Positions 17,502 through 24,343 of a DNA stretch of 64,000 nt are shown here, piece after piece. A program made the translations under genes and the position numbers. The DNA lies in NCBI RefSeq assembly GCF_000340885.1, contig NC_020291.1:62001-126000 (forward strand), in the 5' to 3' direction. The notes below the pieces were generated by a model. The model worked only from the letters and a program-made list of their open reading frames with translations, ran no database searches and was not told the DNA's origin. Origin of the DNA: Clostridium saccharoperbutylacetonicum N1-4(HMT). GTDB lineage: Bacteria > Bacillota > Clostridia > Clostridiales > Clostridiaceae. Numbering within the stretch: position 1 is the stretch's first letter; the number at the start of each line of letters is the position of its first letter.

Positions 17502-19301
17502 TTGGCACATAATAAGTTGTATAGAAATTTTATAATATTACAAGAAGATGAAAGAGGATATTCTCACTCAAGTGATAAAACTTTATCTGGATATGCTAAG
17601 ATTGAAGCAAAAGGGGATAAATGTAAAATATCATTTTATGCTCAGAATCTCAGGCCAGAAGATGATTATTCTATGGTACTTATCTGTTCCAAAAGAGATT
17701 TGAAACAATTAATTGATATTGGGCCTTTAGCAATAAACAATGTTGGAAAGGCTGATACTAGTAGAGAATATTATGTTAATAACATAGCTGGACTTGGAAT
17801 ATCATATGAAAAAATATCAGGAGCAGCAGTTTGTAAGACAAAAGACAATGAAAGTGAATTCATAATGCATGGATTTATGAATGGGGAAGATTCTTCAGAG
17901 AATTGGAGAAAATATAAAATTGTTAAAGTTGATTCTAGAAATGATATTAATAAATTAAATTTAGAAGCTAAGAAAAAAGAGTTCTTTAGTTCAAGCACAG
18001 CTAATAACTCAGAAAAATCCAATGATATGGAAATTAAAACATCTAATGTAAATAGCTCCAAAACTGAATTAGGCGAAAACAAAAAAGCTGAAAATAATTT
18101 TAAGATTAAAGAGAACATAGAATTAGGAAATTTAAGCACTAATAGTTTTAAAATGGAGGATAAGCAAAATAGAATCCCAGAAAAATCTCCTAATGCAGCG
18201 GAAAACATAGAGTCTTTTGATGATGATAGATGTAAAGGCAAAGAAGAGAAAGGATCTCATAAATGTCATAAGTGTGATAAACATGATGATGTTGAAAATG
18301 AGAAGGAAGATTTAGAAGACATTATAAGCAAATTAGCTAAAAACTTGGATGAAGATAATGGAATAATAGATATAAACATAGATTATCATATGCATGAGGA
18401 TGTTATAGTATATGGTTTTATAAAGGATAAGAAACACGGATGTAAGTGGAAAAAATTCAAATTAGAAAAGAAATGTAAAGACAACAATAAAGATTTTAGT
18501 AACTATTATTGTAGTGCAAAAAGAGTTGAGGAGAATTTTCAATTAGATAGATTAAATCAAGGTTATAATGATGACAGGTCAGATTTAATAGATTTTGATA
18601 AGTATGAGAAAAGCATTCAACCAACAAATACAAATTATTCCAACCAAGGAGCAATGACTCAACCAATTGCAGAAATGGCAAAGTTTAATAAAACTCCTAC
18701 GGAATCAGGTCAATGTGGAGTAGCTACAAACCAATCAATGGGAGGAACAGGTCAGAAAACTATAGAGAATTCAATGACAAACAATATGGAGAAAACAAAT
18801 GTAGGGATGCAAAACATTGATTTAACTGAGAGTGGGCCAGCAAAATTAACTAAGCACGAACAAGAAAAACCAGTTGAAGGATTTAATTTAGTTGGAACTA
18901 TAGGAAAGTTCTTTGAAAAACTTGCAGAAGACTTTAGACCTCATGATGCAAATTTAAGTGATATAAATTATTGTAAATGGTATAAAGTAAATGTTAATAG
19001 TATTGATGATTTAGCGGATGAATCAAACTATAATAAATACACTTTAGCATTATACCCAATGTTAAATTATTACCCTTACATTAGTAAAATGGGTCATTTC
19101 CTATTAGGGTATAAATGTAATAACATTGGAGAATTGAAGTATATAATATATGCTATTCCGGGAAGTAAAGCGAAAAATGATCAGCCATATGGTGGTAGGA
19201 CTGGCTTTGTAACATGGACTAATGATAATAAAAATGATTTGGGATATTGGTTAATGTTTTATGACTTTAAAAATTCGTCAATTGTCATCCCAACAAGATA
19301 G
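17502..19301 (+). CDS. Hypothetical protein with folded ends and a polar middle; possibly sporulation-associated
   Basis: Family not recognised; 599 residues. The N-terminal 150 residues look like a beta-rich globular domain (GYAKIEAKGDKCKISFYAQNL). A long Asn/Glu/Lys-rich low-complexity stretch follows, with a CHKCDKHDD cysteine/histidine patch near 255-265, then a similar short globular piece (DVIVYGFIKDKKHGCKWKKFKLEKKC), another polar linker, and a C-terminal domain rich in aromatics (LNYYPYISKMGHFLLGYKC). No signal peptide. Starts at TTG, nine bases after GGAGG. In Bacillus this slot after ksgA holds the spore-coat protease gene yabG; this protein is not YabG. The sporulation role is inferred from position and promoter only. 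Confidence 0.8.
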   Translation: MAHNKLYRNFIILQEDERGYSHSSDKTLSGYAKIEAKGDKCKISFYAQNLRPEDDYSMVLICSKRDLKQLIDIGPLAINNVGKADTSREYYVNNIAGLGISYEKISGAAVCKTKDNESEFIMHGFMNGEDSSENWRKYKIVKVDSRNDINKLNLEAKKKEFFSSSTANNSEKSNDMEIKTSNVNSSKTELGENKKAENNFKIKENIELGNLSTNSFKMEDKQNRIPEKSPNAAENIESFDDDRCKGKEEKGSHKCHKCDKHDDVENEKEDLEDIISKLAKNLDEDNGIIDINIDYHMHEDVIVYGFIKDKKHGCKWKKFKLEKKCKDNNKDFSNYYCSAKRVEENFQLDRLNQGYNDDRSDLIDFDKYEKSIQPTNTNYSNQGAMTQPIAEMAKFNKTPTESGQCGVATNQSMGGTGQKTIENSMTNNMEKTNVGMQNIDLTESGPAKLTKHEQEKPVEGFNLVGTIGKFFEKLAEDFRPHDANLSDINYCKWYKVNVNSIDDLADESNYNKYTLALYPMLNYYPYISKMGHFLLGYKCNNIGELKYIIYAIPGSKAKNDQPYGGRTGFVTWTNDNKNDLGYWLMFYDFKNSSIVIPTR

Positions 19302-19313
19302 AGCTAAATCATT

Positions 19314-19880
19314 ATGAATAAAAGGCAATTAATAGTTATATCGATATTATTATCATTAATGTTGATATTAGTCATGATACAAGGGGTATTTAAGGAAAAC
19401 TTTGAGCAGATAGCTCTTATAAGTCAAGGTATAAGTGAATTTAAAGAATATACTTTTGATGAGAATAAGTACAATATATTTCTACCAAGTGAGTGGATTG
19501 TAGAGGAAAAAGAAAGTAAGGGTAAATATGTTAGTTCCACATTAAATTTTAAAGGTAAGGATAATAAGATAAAAGGTCTATTGCAAGTAATAAACACTAA
19601 AGAAGATGTAAATGTATTTGCAGAAAATGATTTGAATAATCAGTATTTAGAGTACTATAATTCAGAATTAGTACCTTTTAAGAATTCTAATAGTTCAGGA
19701 GTATTAGTTAAATATGAGACAAGCATAAAGGGTGGATATGAGTATAAGAATAAATGTTATTATTTAAATGTTGGAGAAGGGAAGATAATAAAAGTATCAT
19801 TTAATCTTATAGGAAAGGATTATGAAGAAAATATGAATACTATAGTTAATGCTATTATTTCTAGCATTAAAGTAGTTTGA
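19314..19880 (+). CDS. Membrane-anchored extracellular hypothetical protein (188 aa)
   Basis: Not assigned. One N-terminal signal anchor (LIVISILLSLMLILVMIQGVF, residues 5-25) precedes an outside domain with alternating strands (YNIFLPSEWIVEEKES, TLNFKGKDNKIKGLLQVI, KIIKVSFNLIGKDYEENMNTIVNAIISSI). The end resembles small lipoprotein-like PsbP/DUF modules, but I cannot name one. No good ribosome site is seen; the 12-bp gap to the previous stop suggests translational coupling with it. Confidence 0.75.
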   Translation: MNKRQLIVISILLSLMLILVMIQGVFKENFEQIALISQGISEFKEYTFDENKYNIFLPSEWIVEEKESKGKYVSSTLNFKGKDNKIKGLLQVINTKEDVNVFAENDLNNQYLEYYNSELVPFKNSNSSGVLVKYETSIKGGYEYKNKCYYLNVGEGKIIKVSFNLIGKDYEENMNTIVNAIISSIKVV

Positions 19881-20010
19881 AGTATAAAAATTAATTTTTT
19901 GGTTTAAGCTTTAAAGTATTTCAATTTAAGTGTGAATTGTAAGCTTTAATATAGTAGTTTTATGTATGATAAATAAGATTTGCCAATAAACATGATAAGT
20001 ATTATAATCT

Positions 20011-20051
20011 AAGTATCAAGGAGAGGCGAAAATAGCTTCTCCTTGATACTT
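20011..20051 (+). terminator. Long hairpin upstream of lgt
   Basis: AAGTATCAAGGAGA (20011-20024) and its exact complement (20038-20051) form a 14-bp stem. The following bases are T-rich but broken, so it may end the previous transcript. The right arm (CTTCTCC) could instead pair with the lgt ribosome site GGAGGGAAG (20061-20069), making the hairpin a possible translation switch. Confidence 0.6.
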
Positions 20052-20072
20052 ATTTATGTTTGGAGGGAAGTA

Positions 20073-20846
20073 ATGAGGATAATATTATTTGAGATATTTG
20101 GAATACAAATAAAGAGCTACGGATTAATGATTGCAATTGGTATTATAGTTGCAGCAGCTTTATTTATAAATAAGGGAAAAAAGAAGGGCTTTAATGAAGA
20201 TCATTTATTAAATTTAATAATTTTTGCAGTTATAGGTGGAATAATTGGAGGTAAAGGATTATTTATAATAACAGAAATTGCTGATATTATAAAAGACCCT
20301 AAAGTATTATTGGATTTTGGATATGGTTTTGTAATTTATGGCGCAATAGGTGGTGGCGCACTAGCTATATATTTATATTGCAGAAAGAAGAGTTGGGATA
20401 TAATTGAAATGCTAGATATGACGGTTCCAGGGCTTGCAATTGCACAAGGATTTGGAAGAATTGGATGCTTTTTGGCAGGGTGCTGCTATGGAGCTGAGAC
20501 TACACTGCCAATAGGAGTTGAATTTCCAGAAGGATCACTTGCTCCTGCAGGAGTACATTTACATCCTACACAAATATATTCATCCATCTTTGATTTTGCA
20601 ATGGGATTATTTCTTTTATATTATAGTAAGAAGACAAAACAACGTGGTAAAACAATGGGTATGTATTTAATAATATACAGCATAGGAAGATTTATAGTGG
20701 AATTTTTAAGAAATGATCCTAGAGGAAATGTGGGTATTTTATCTACATCACAATTTATTGCAATATTTACTTTAGTATTTGGGATTATTGTTTTTTATAA
20801 CAGCAGAATTTTTAAAGGAGCGAAAAAAAGCATTGAAGAAAAATAA
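20073..20846 (+). CDS. lgt: Prolipoprotein diacylglyceryl transferase
   Basis: Integral membrane enzyme that moves diacylglycerol from phosphatidylglycerol to the lipobox cysteine of prelipoproteins, the first step of lipoprotein maturation. Seven or so hydrophobic segments; signature GRIGCFLAGCCYGAET and the later HPTQIYSS and RGKTMGMYLIIYSIGRFIVEFLRNDPRG. The ATG at 20073 follows GGAGGGAAGTA; the upstream in-frame start at 20043 lies inside the hairpin and is rejected. Its 3' end overlaps a lipoprotein gene by 14 bases. Confidence 0.95.
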   Translation: MRIILFEIFGIQIKSYGLMIAIGIIVAAALFINKGKKKGFNEDHLLNLIIFAVIGGIIGGKGLFIITEIADIIKDPKVLLDFGYGFVIYGAIGGGALAIYLYCRKKSWDIIEMLDMTVPGLAIAQGFGRIGCFLAGCCYGAETTLPIGVEFPEGSLAPAGVHLHPTQIYSSIFDFAMGLFLLYYSKKTKQRGKTMGMYLIIYSIGRFIVEFLRNDPRGNVGILSTSQFIAIFTLVFGIIVFYNSRIFKGAKKSIEEK

Positions 20847-21666
20847 ATTTTCAATTATGATGTTAGCTATGTTACTGAGTATAAGTGTAATGCTTTCAGG
20901 GTGCAATGTTATTAATGATTTGCAAGTTAAAATGAATTTAAAAAATAATGAATTTGAGTATATAAAGCAAAATAAAGTTGATAAAATCATAATACAGAGC
21001 GTTAGAGATAGTGGATTTAGATTTGTGGTTAGAGATGACAAGGCAATAGGTGATATTTATAACATTTTATCAAAAGGTAGTAAAGTTTCGCAAAAGAGTT
21101 CTTATGATCCAGATTACGTTTTTGAAGTGTATACTGGCACTGATGTAAAAAAATACAACTATGTAGTTGGAGATAATGGACATGATATTGGAAATTTCTA
21201 TGACGACAATACAGAATTTTCAGTTCCTAAAAATTTAGAGAATACTATAATGCAAAATCTTTCATTTATAAGGAAACCAAGAGAGTTTAATTATATATAT
21301 TATGAAGCAATTTTAAAAGTTATCGAGAGCAAAAAGGATTCCTTATCTAATGGAAATAAAGTTGGAGTGGATATACAGTCTGATACAGATTGCTTAAAAT
21401 ATATATTTTCTGTAGATTTAGAGGAGTTTAAGAAAAAGTTAGCTAAGACATTACCTAATGTTAGTTTAGTAAACGGTGACCAGAATTTTGATACAATAAT
21501 TAAAGTAAAAAATAGAGGATATAATACTACAACTTTCAAAACATTAATAACAGTAGAAAATAGTAAGGATAAGTCTACTGAAAACTATTATGTAGTTGCA
21601 GAATATGATTATAAAGATTGGAATATTAAGGTGAGTGAACCTAATAAGGTACCTCAGAATTGGTAG
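20833..21666 (+). CDS. Predicted lipoprotein overlapping lgt
   Basis: A TTG start at 20833, after AAAGGAG at 20814-20820, gives a classic lipoprotein signal: KKNKF, a hydrophobic core, then the lipobox LSGC. About 277 residues. The mature part has no recognised domain; it shows beta-rich segments (VDKIIIQSVRDSGFRFVV, FEVYTGTDVKKYNYVVGDNG) and a basic/polar second half. It would be a substrate of the Lgt encoded immediately upstream, with which it overlaps by 14 bases and is probably co-translated. Confidence 0.85.
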   Translation: MKKNKFSIMMLAMLLSISVMLSGCNVINDLQVKMNLKNNEFEYIKQNKVDKIIIQSVRDSGFRFVVRDDKAIGDIYNILSKGSKVSQKSSYDPDYVFEVYTGTDVKKYNYVVGDNGHDIGNFYDDNTEFSVPKNLENTIMQNLSFIRKPREFNYIYYEAILKVIESKKDSLSNGNKVGVDIQSDTDCLKYIFSVDLEEFKKKLAKTLPNVSLVNGDQNFDTIIKVKNRGYNTTTFKTLITVENSKDKSTENYYVVAEYDYKDWNIKVSEPNKVPQNW

Positions 21667-21681
21667 GGAGGAATAGATGTA

Positions 21682-22521
21682 ATGAGTTGTGAAGATTGTA
21701 AAAGTAAAGATACATGTCAAACAAAGGAAACAGGATGTAAAGAAGAGAATCCAAAATTAATGCCTAGATATGGGAAGATTAAAAATATTATAGGAATTAT
21801 AAGTGGAAAAGGTGGAGTTGGAAAATCAACTGTTACTGGAATTATAGCAACTATGTTAGCAAAGAAGGGTTATAAAGTAGGCGTATTAGATGCAGATATA
21901 ACAGGACCATCTATGCCAAGATTTTTTGGAGTTAATGATAAAAGGGCAACCATAATTCCTTTAGAAAATGATATGGTGAAATTTGAACCAGTTGAAACGG
22001 ATAGTGAAATAAAAGTAATTTCAATGAACCTTCTAACTGCTGTAGAAGATGAACCTGTAATTTGGAGAGGACCTGTAATTACTGGAGTATTAAAGCAAAT
22101 GTTTGTAGAAACTAATTGGGGAGAACTTGATTATTTACTTATTGATATGCCACCGGGAACAGGAGATATTGCATTAACTGTAATGCAAGAGCTGCCAATA
22201 GACGAAATAGTGGTAGTTTCTACACCTCAAGATATGGTATCTATGATTGTTAAGAAAGTTGTTATAATGGCACAAAAAATAGGTATTAAGATTAAAGGTG
22301 TAGTAGAAAATATGGCCTATATAAATTGCCCAGATTGTGATAAAAAGATAAGAGTATTTAGTAAAAAATCTTCAGAAGAAAATGCTGACTATTTAGGAAT
22401 TCCTTTAATTGGAGAACTACCAATTAATATTGAACTTACAGAAGCATTAGAAAGTGGGAAAGCTGAGGAATATGTAAGAGAAAATTCATTATATTCATTA
22501 ATATTTGAAGGATTATATTAG
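21682..22521 (+). CDS. mrp: Mrp/ApbC-type Fe-S cluster carrier ATPase
   Basis: Cytoplasmic P-loop NTPase of the Mrp/NBP35 group that binds and transfers Fe-S clusters. Walker A of the deviant type (ISGKGGVGKSTVTG, about residues 39-52), LDADITGPSMPR, and DMPPGTGDIALTVMQ. The C-terminal CPDC pair (NCPDCDKKI) is the cluster-binding motif, and the N-terminal extension carries four further cysteines within the first 20 residues, as in NBP35-like forms. GGGAGG precedes the start, 15 bases after the lipoprotein gene. A ferredoxin follows. Confidence 0.92.
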   Translation: MSCEDCKSKDTCQTKETGCKEENPKLMPRYGKIKNIIGIISGKGGVGKSTVTGIIATMLAKKGYKVGVLDADITGPSMPRFFGVNDKRATIIPLENDMVKFEPVETDSEIKVISMNLLTAVEDEPVIWRGPVITGVLKQMFVETNWGELDYLLIDMPPGTGDIALTVMQELPIDEIVVVSTPQDMVSMIVKKVVIMAQKIGIKIKGVVENMAYINCPDCDKKIRVFSKKSSEENADYLGIPLIGELPINIELTEALESGKAEEYVRENSLYSLIFEGLY

Positions 22522-22564
22522 AAATATAGTGGTTTTATAATTGAAAATTATATAATTATATTAA

Positions 22565-22604
22565 TACATAACTTAATATTTCTTAGGAAATAATAAGTTA
22601 TGTA
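22565..22604 (+). terminator. Hairpin between mrp and ferredoxin genes
   Basis: TACATAACTTA (22565-22575) pairs with TAAGTTATGTA (22594-22604), and ATATTTC/GAAATA continues the stem inside. A loose T-rich tail follows; it may end or attenuate the mrp transcript. Confidence 0.55.
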
Positions 22605-22632
22605 ATTTTATATTGAGGAGATGAATTAAATT

Positions 22633-22824
22633 ATGAAACCAAAGGTAGATAAAGATACGTGTATAGCATGTGGGTTATGTCCGTCTATATGTCCAGAATG
22701 CTTTGATATGGAGGATGATGGAAAAGCAGGGGCTATAGTGGATGAAGTACCATCAGACGCTGAGGATTCAGCTAAGGAAGCTGAAGAAAGCTGTCCAGTA
22801 AATGCAATTGAAGTAGAAGAATAG
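22633..22824 (+). CDS. Single-cluster [4Fe-4S] ferredoxin
   Basis: Small electron carrier of 63 residues. Cluster ligands are C10, C13, C16 and C54 (CIACGLC and ESCPVNAIE); extra cysteines at C20 and C23 replace the second cluster of 2[4Fe-4S] clostridial ferredoxins. The acidic C-terminal half (DEVPSDAEDSAKEAEE) suits docking with redox partners. TTGAGGAG stands before the ATG. In anaerobes such proteins serve radical-SAM and oxidoreductase enzymes; the specific partner is unknown. Confidence 0.93.
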   Translation: MKPKVDKDTCIACGLCPSICPECFDMEDDGKAGAIVDEVPSDAEDSAKEAEESCPVNAIEVEE

Positions 22825-22859
22825 AATTATATGTATAAATAAGTTTGTGCATATAAATA

Positions 22860-22902
22860 AAAATAGGATTGATTATTGTTAATACAAAATCAATCCTATT
22901 TT
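22860..22902. terminator. Bidirectional terminator, ferredoxin / thiT
   Basis: A 15-bp perfect stem (core ATAGGATTGATT / AATCAATCCTAT) with A-rich left and T-rich right flanks sits between the convergent genes. Confidence 0.9.
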
Positions 22903-22911
22903 ATTAAAAGC

Positions 22912-23589
22912 TTAATTAGTTATGGCATTTGTTGAAGAGGCATGTACTATCCTTTCCATAGGAAGTACAGCAAAAATTACTAAGCATATGATAGCTTCTA
23001 TTCCAACCATAGGACCATTAACTATTACTGAATATACAACTGGAGACATTCCGTCAGGAGCATATGACCCAAAGAATGCCACACCTGAAATGAAATGACA
23101 TATGAACCGAACAAAGGCTGCTATACCTACTCCGAGTAATTTCTTGTTTTTAAAGAATCCAACAACACCTAGTGCTGTAAAAGGTAATGGATAATCAAAT
23201 AATACTTGTATTGGACTTAAGATATATGGATCTAAGATTAATGTTATTATGCCATATAGGAAACCAGTTAGGAAACCTATTTCTGGACCATACATAAGAG
23301 CTATAAGCATAATTGGAACCATACTACCTAATGTAATACTTCCGCCTTGTGGAAAGTGATATATTCTAAGCATTTTTAATACAGTTGCCAATGCTAAGGC
23401 TATACCAATACGAGCAATTAATTGTGGAGTGAATTGAATTTTTTTTGCTTTGACTAATACCACAAGTAACAATATACATCCTATTAGTGTAGCAATTGAC
23501 ATTGGACTTGCAGCTATATCCTGAATATTTTGTGGAAATTTTTGGATTAGTTCGGAAAATTGTACAGACCAATCATTAAAAATTGACAT
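22912..23589 (-). CDS. thiT: Energy-coupled thiamine transporter subunit ThiT
   Basis: Substrate-binding S component of an ECF transporter (YuaJ family), 225 residues with about six membrane helices. The segment GGSITLGSMVPIMLIALMYG is the conserved family core and the C-terminal half carries FICHFISGVAFFGSYAP, where thiamine-stacking aromatics lie. It needs the shared EcfAA'T module, which is not in this window. A TPP riboswitch upstream confirms the substrate. GGAGG precedes the ATG. Confidence 0.93.
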   Translation of the reverse strand: MSIFNDWSVQFSELIQKFPQNIQDIAASPMSIATLIGCILLLVVLVKAKKIQFTPQLIARIGIALALATVLKMLRIYHFPQGGSITLGSMVPIMLIALMYGPEIGFLTGFLYGIITLILDPYILSPIQVLFDYPLPFTALGVVGFFKNKKLLGVGIAAFVRFICHFISGVAFFGSYAPDGMSPVVYSVIVNGPMVGIEAIICLVIFAVLPMERIVHASSTNAITN

Positions 23590-23651
23590 AAAAAAAACCT
23601 CCTTTATTGTGCTTGGAGATTATGAACCAAATAAATATCAATATATTTTTA

Positions 23652-23742
23652 TAAGGTTGCATTCCCTACGCTAGAATTAACTAGATCAGGTTTTAAGGGT
23701 TTATGAATATCAAATCTCAGCACGATGGCTCCCCTAGCACAT
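23652..23742 (-). ncRNA. TPP riboswitch controlling thiT
   Basis: Read on the minus strand: GGGGAGCC, GCTGAGA, ACCCTTA-AACCTGATCTAG and GCGTAGGGAATGCA appear in order, the conserved thi-box. Below it, AATCTCC and GGAGGTT (about 23596-23630) can pair, hiding the thiT ribosome site, so control is probably translational. The ligand is thiamine pyrophosphate. Confidence 0.96.
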
Positions 23743-23754
23743 TATCATATACAG

Positions 23755-23781
23755 TTTATACCAATAATTATAAATAGTCAA
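23755..23781 (-). promoter_or_regulatory. Candidate promoter of the riboswitch transcript
   Basis: On the minus strand, TTGACT (23781-23776) and TATAAA (23760-23755) are 15 bp apart; TAAACT two bases on gives 17. It overlaps the 3' end of the preceding small gene. Confidence 0.5.
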
Positions 23782-23974
23782 TTATGCTATAATTATTTAA
23801 TCTACTATTTTTATTATAATCAATAGCATGATTTATAGCAGTTTCACTTATATGTACATAATTATGAGGAATGGAATTGAGGCGTAAAGAACTTAAGGGA
23901 ACAATACTTATATCATCATTGCTATTAATAATAGTAACATCTTTATAAGTTGAATCTAATATAAAATTTTTCAT
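23768..23974 (-). CDS. Small hypothetical protein (about 68 aa)
   Basis: Not recognised. The polar sequence (KNFILDSTYKDVTIINSNDD, then LSSLRLNSIPHNYVHISETAINHAIDYN) has no membrane helix. The ATG at 23974 follows AAAGGAA at about 10 bases and is preferred to the ATG at 23995. It reads toward the TPP riboswitch. A 22-bp palindrome lies upstream. It could be a small sporulation-type protein, but nothing proves it. Confidence 0.5.
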   Translation of the reverse strand: MKNFILDSTYKDVTIINSNDDISIVPLSSLRLNSIPHNYVHISETAINHAIDYNKNSRLNNYSIIDYL

Positions 23975-24020
23975 ATAAAAATAATTTCCTTTCATATTTA
24001 TATAGATTATTACGATAATA

Positions 24021-24042
24021 TTATTTACTAATTAGTAAATAA
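24021..24042. repeat. Perfect 22-bp palindrome, candidate operator
   Basis: The half-site TTATTTACTAA (24021-24031) is followed directly by its exact complement (24032-24042), with no spacer. It stands 47 bp before the minus-strand small gene. Apart from this and the nrdD promoter, the stretch 23975-24343 shows only A/T-rich sequence. Confidence 0.6.
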
Positions 24043-24269
24043 GTATTCAAGGAAAAGTCTTTTGAAAAAATAATTTATTGTATAAACTTACAGAATAAAT
24101 TTAATGAAAAGTATTATACTATTTATGAACGTAGTAAAATAGAGTGAATATAAAATTTCTTAATTAGTCAAATACTTAAAAATCACAAAAAATAGGAAAA
24201 ATAAAAGATAATCGGATGTAAATCACGATAATTAAATTCTAAAGCCTAAAAAATAAAAAAATAGTAGCA

Positions 24270-24328
24270 TTGCTAATGAATACCTAATACAGTATAATAA
24301 TACGGTAGTTAAATACTATATATTGTGT
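24270..24328 (+). promoter_or_regulatory. nrdD promoter with paired NrdR boxes
   Basis: TTGCTA (24270-24275), 17-bp spacer, TATAAT (24293-24298). A near-consensus NrdR box ATACTATATATTGTGT lies at 24313-24328, and a weaker one, ATACCTAATACAGTAT, at 24280-24295 covers the -10. Their centres are 33 bp apart, about three helical turns, the usual arrangement for repression of ribonucleotide reductase genes by NrdR. Confidence 0.75.
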
Positions 24329-24343
24329 GTGGAGGGAATAAAA

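Noticed and set aside
17771..18241. 156-codon minus-strand frame within the unknown 599-aa gene
   Set aside because: Lies opposite a low-complexity A-rich coding stretch and lacks start signals.
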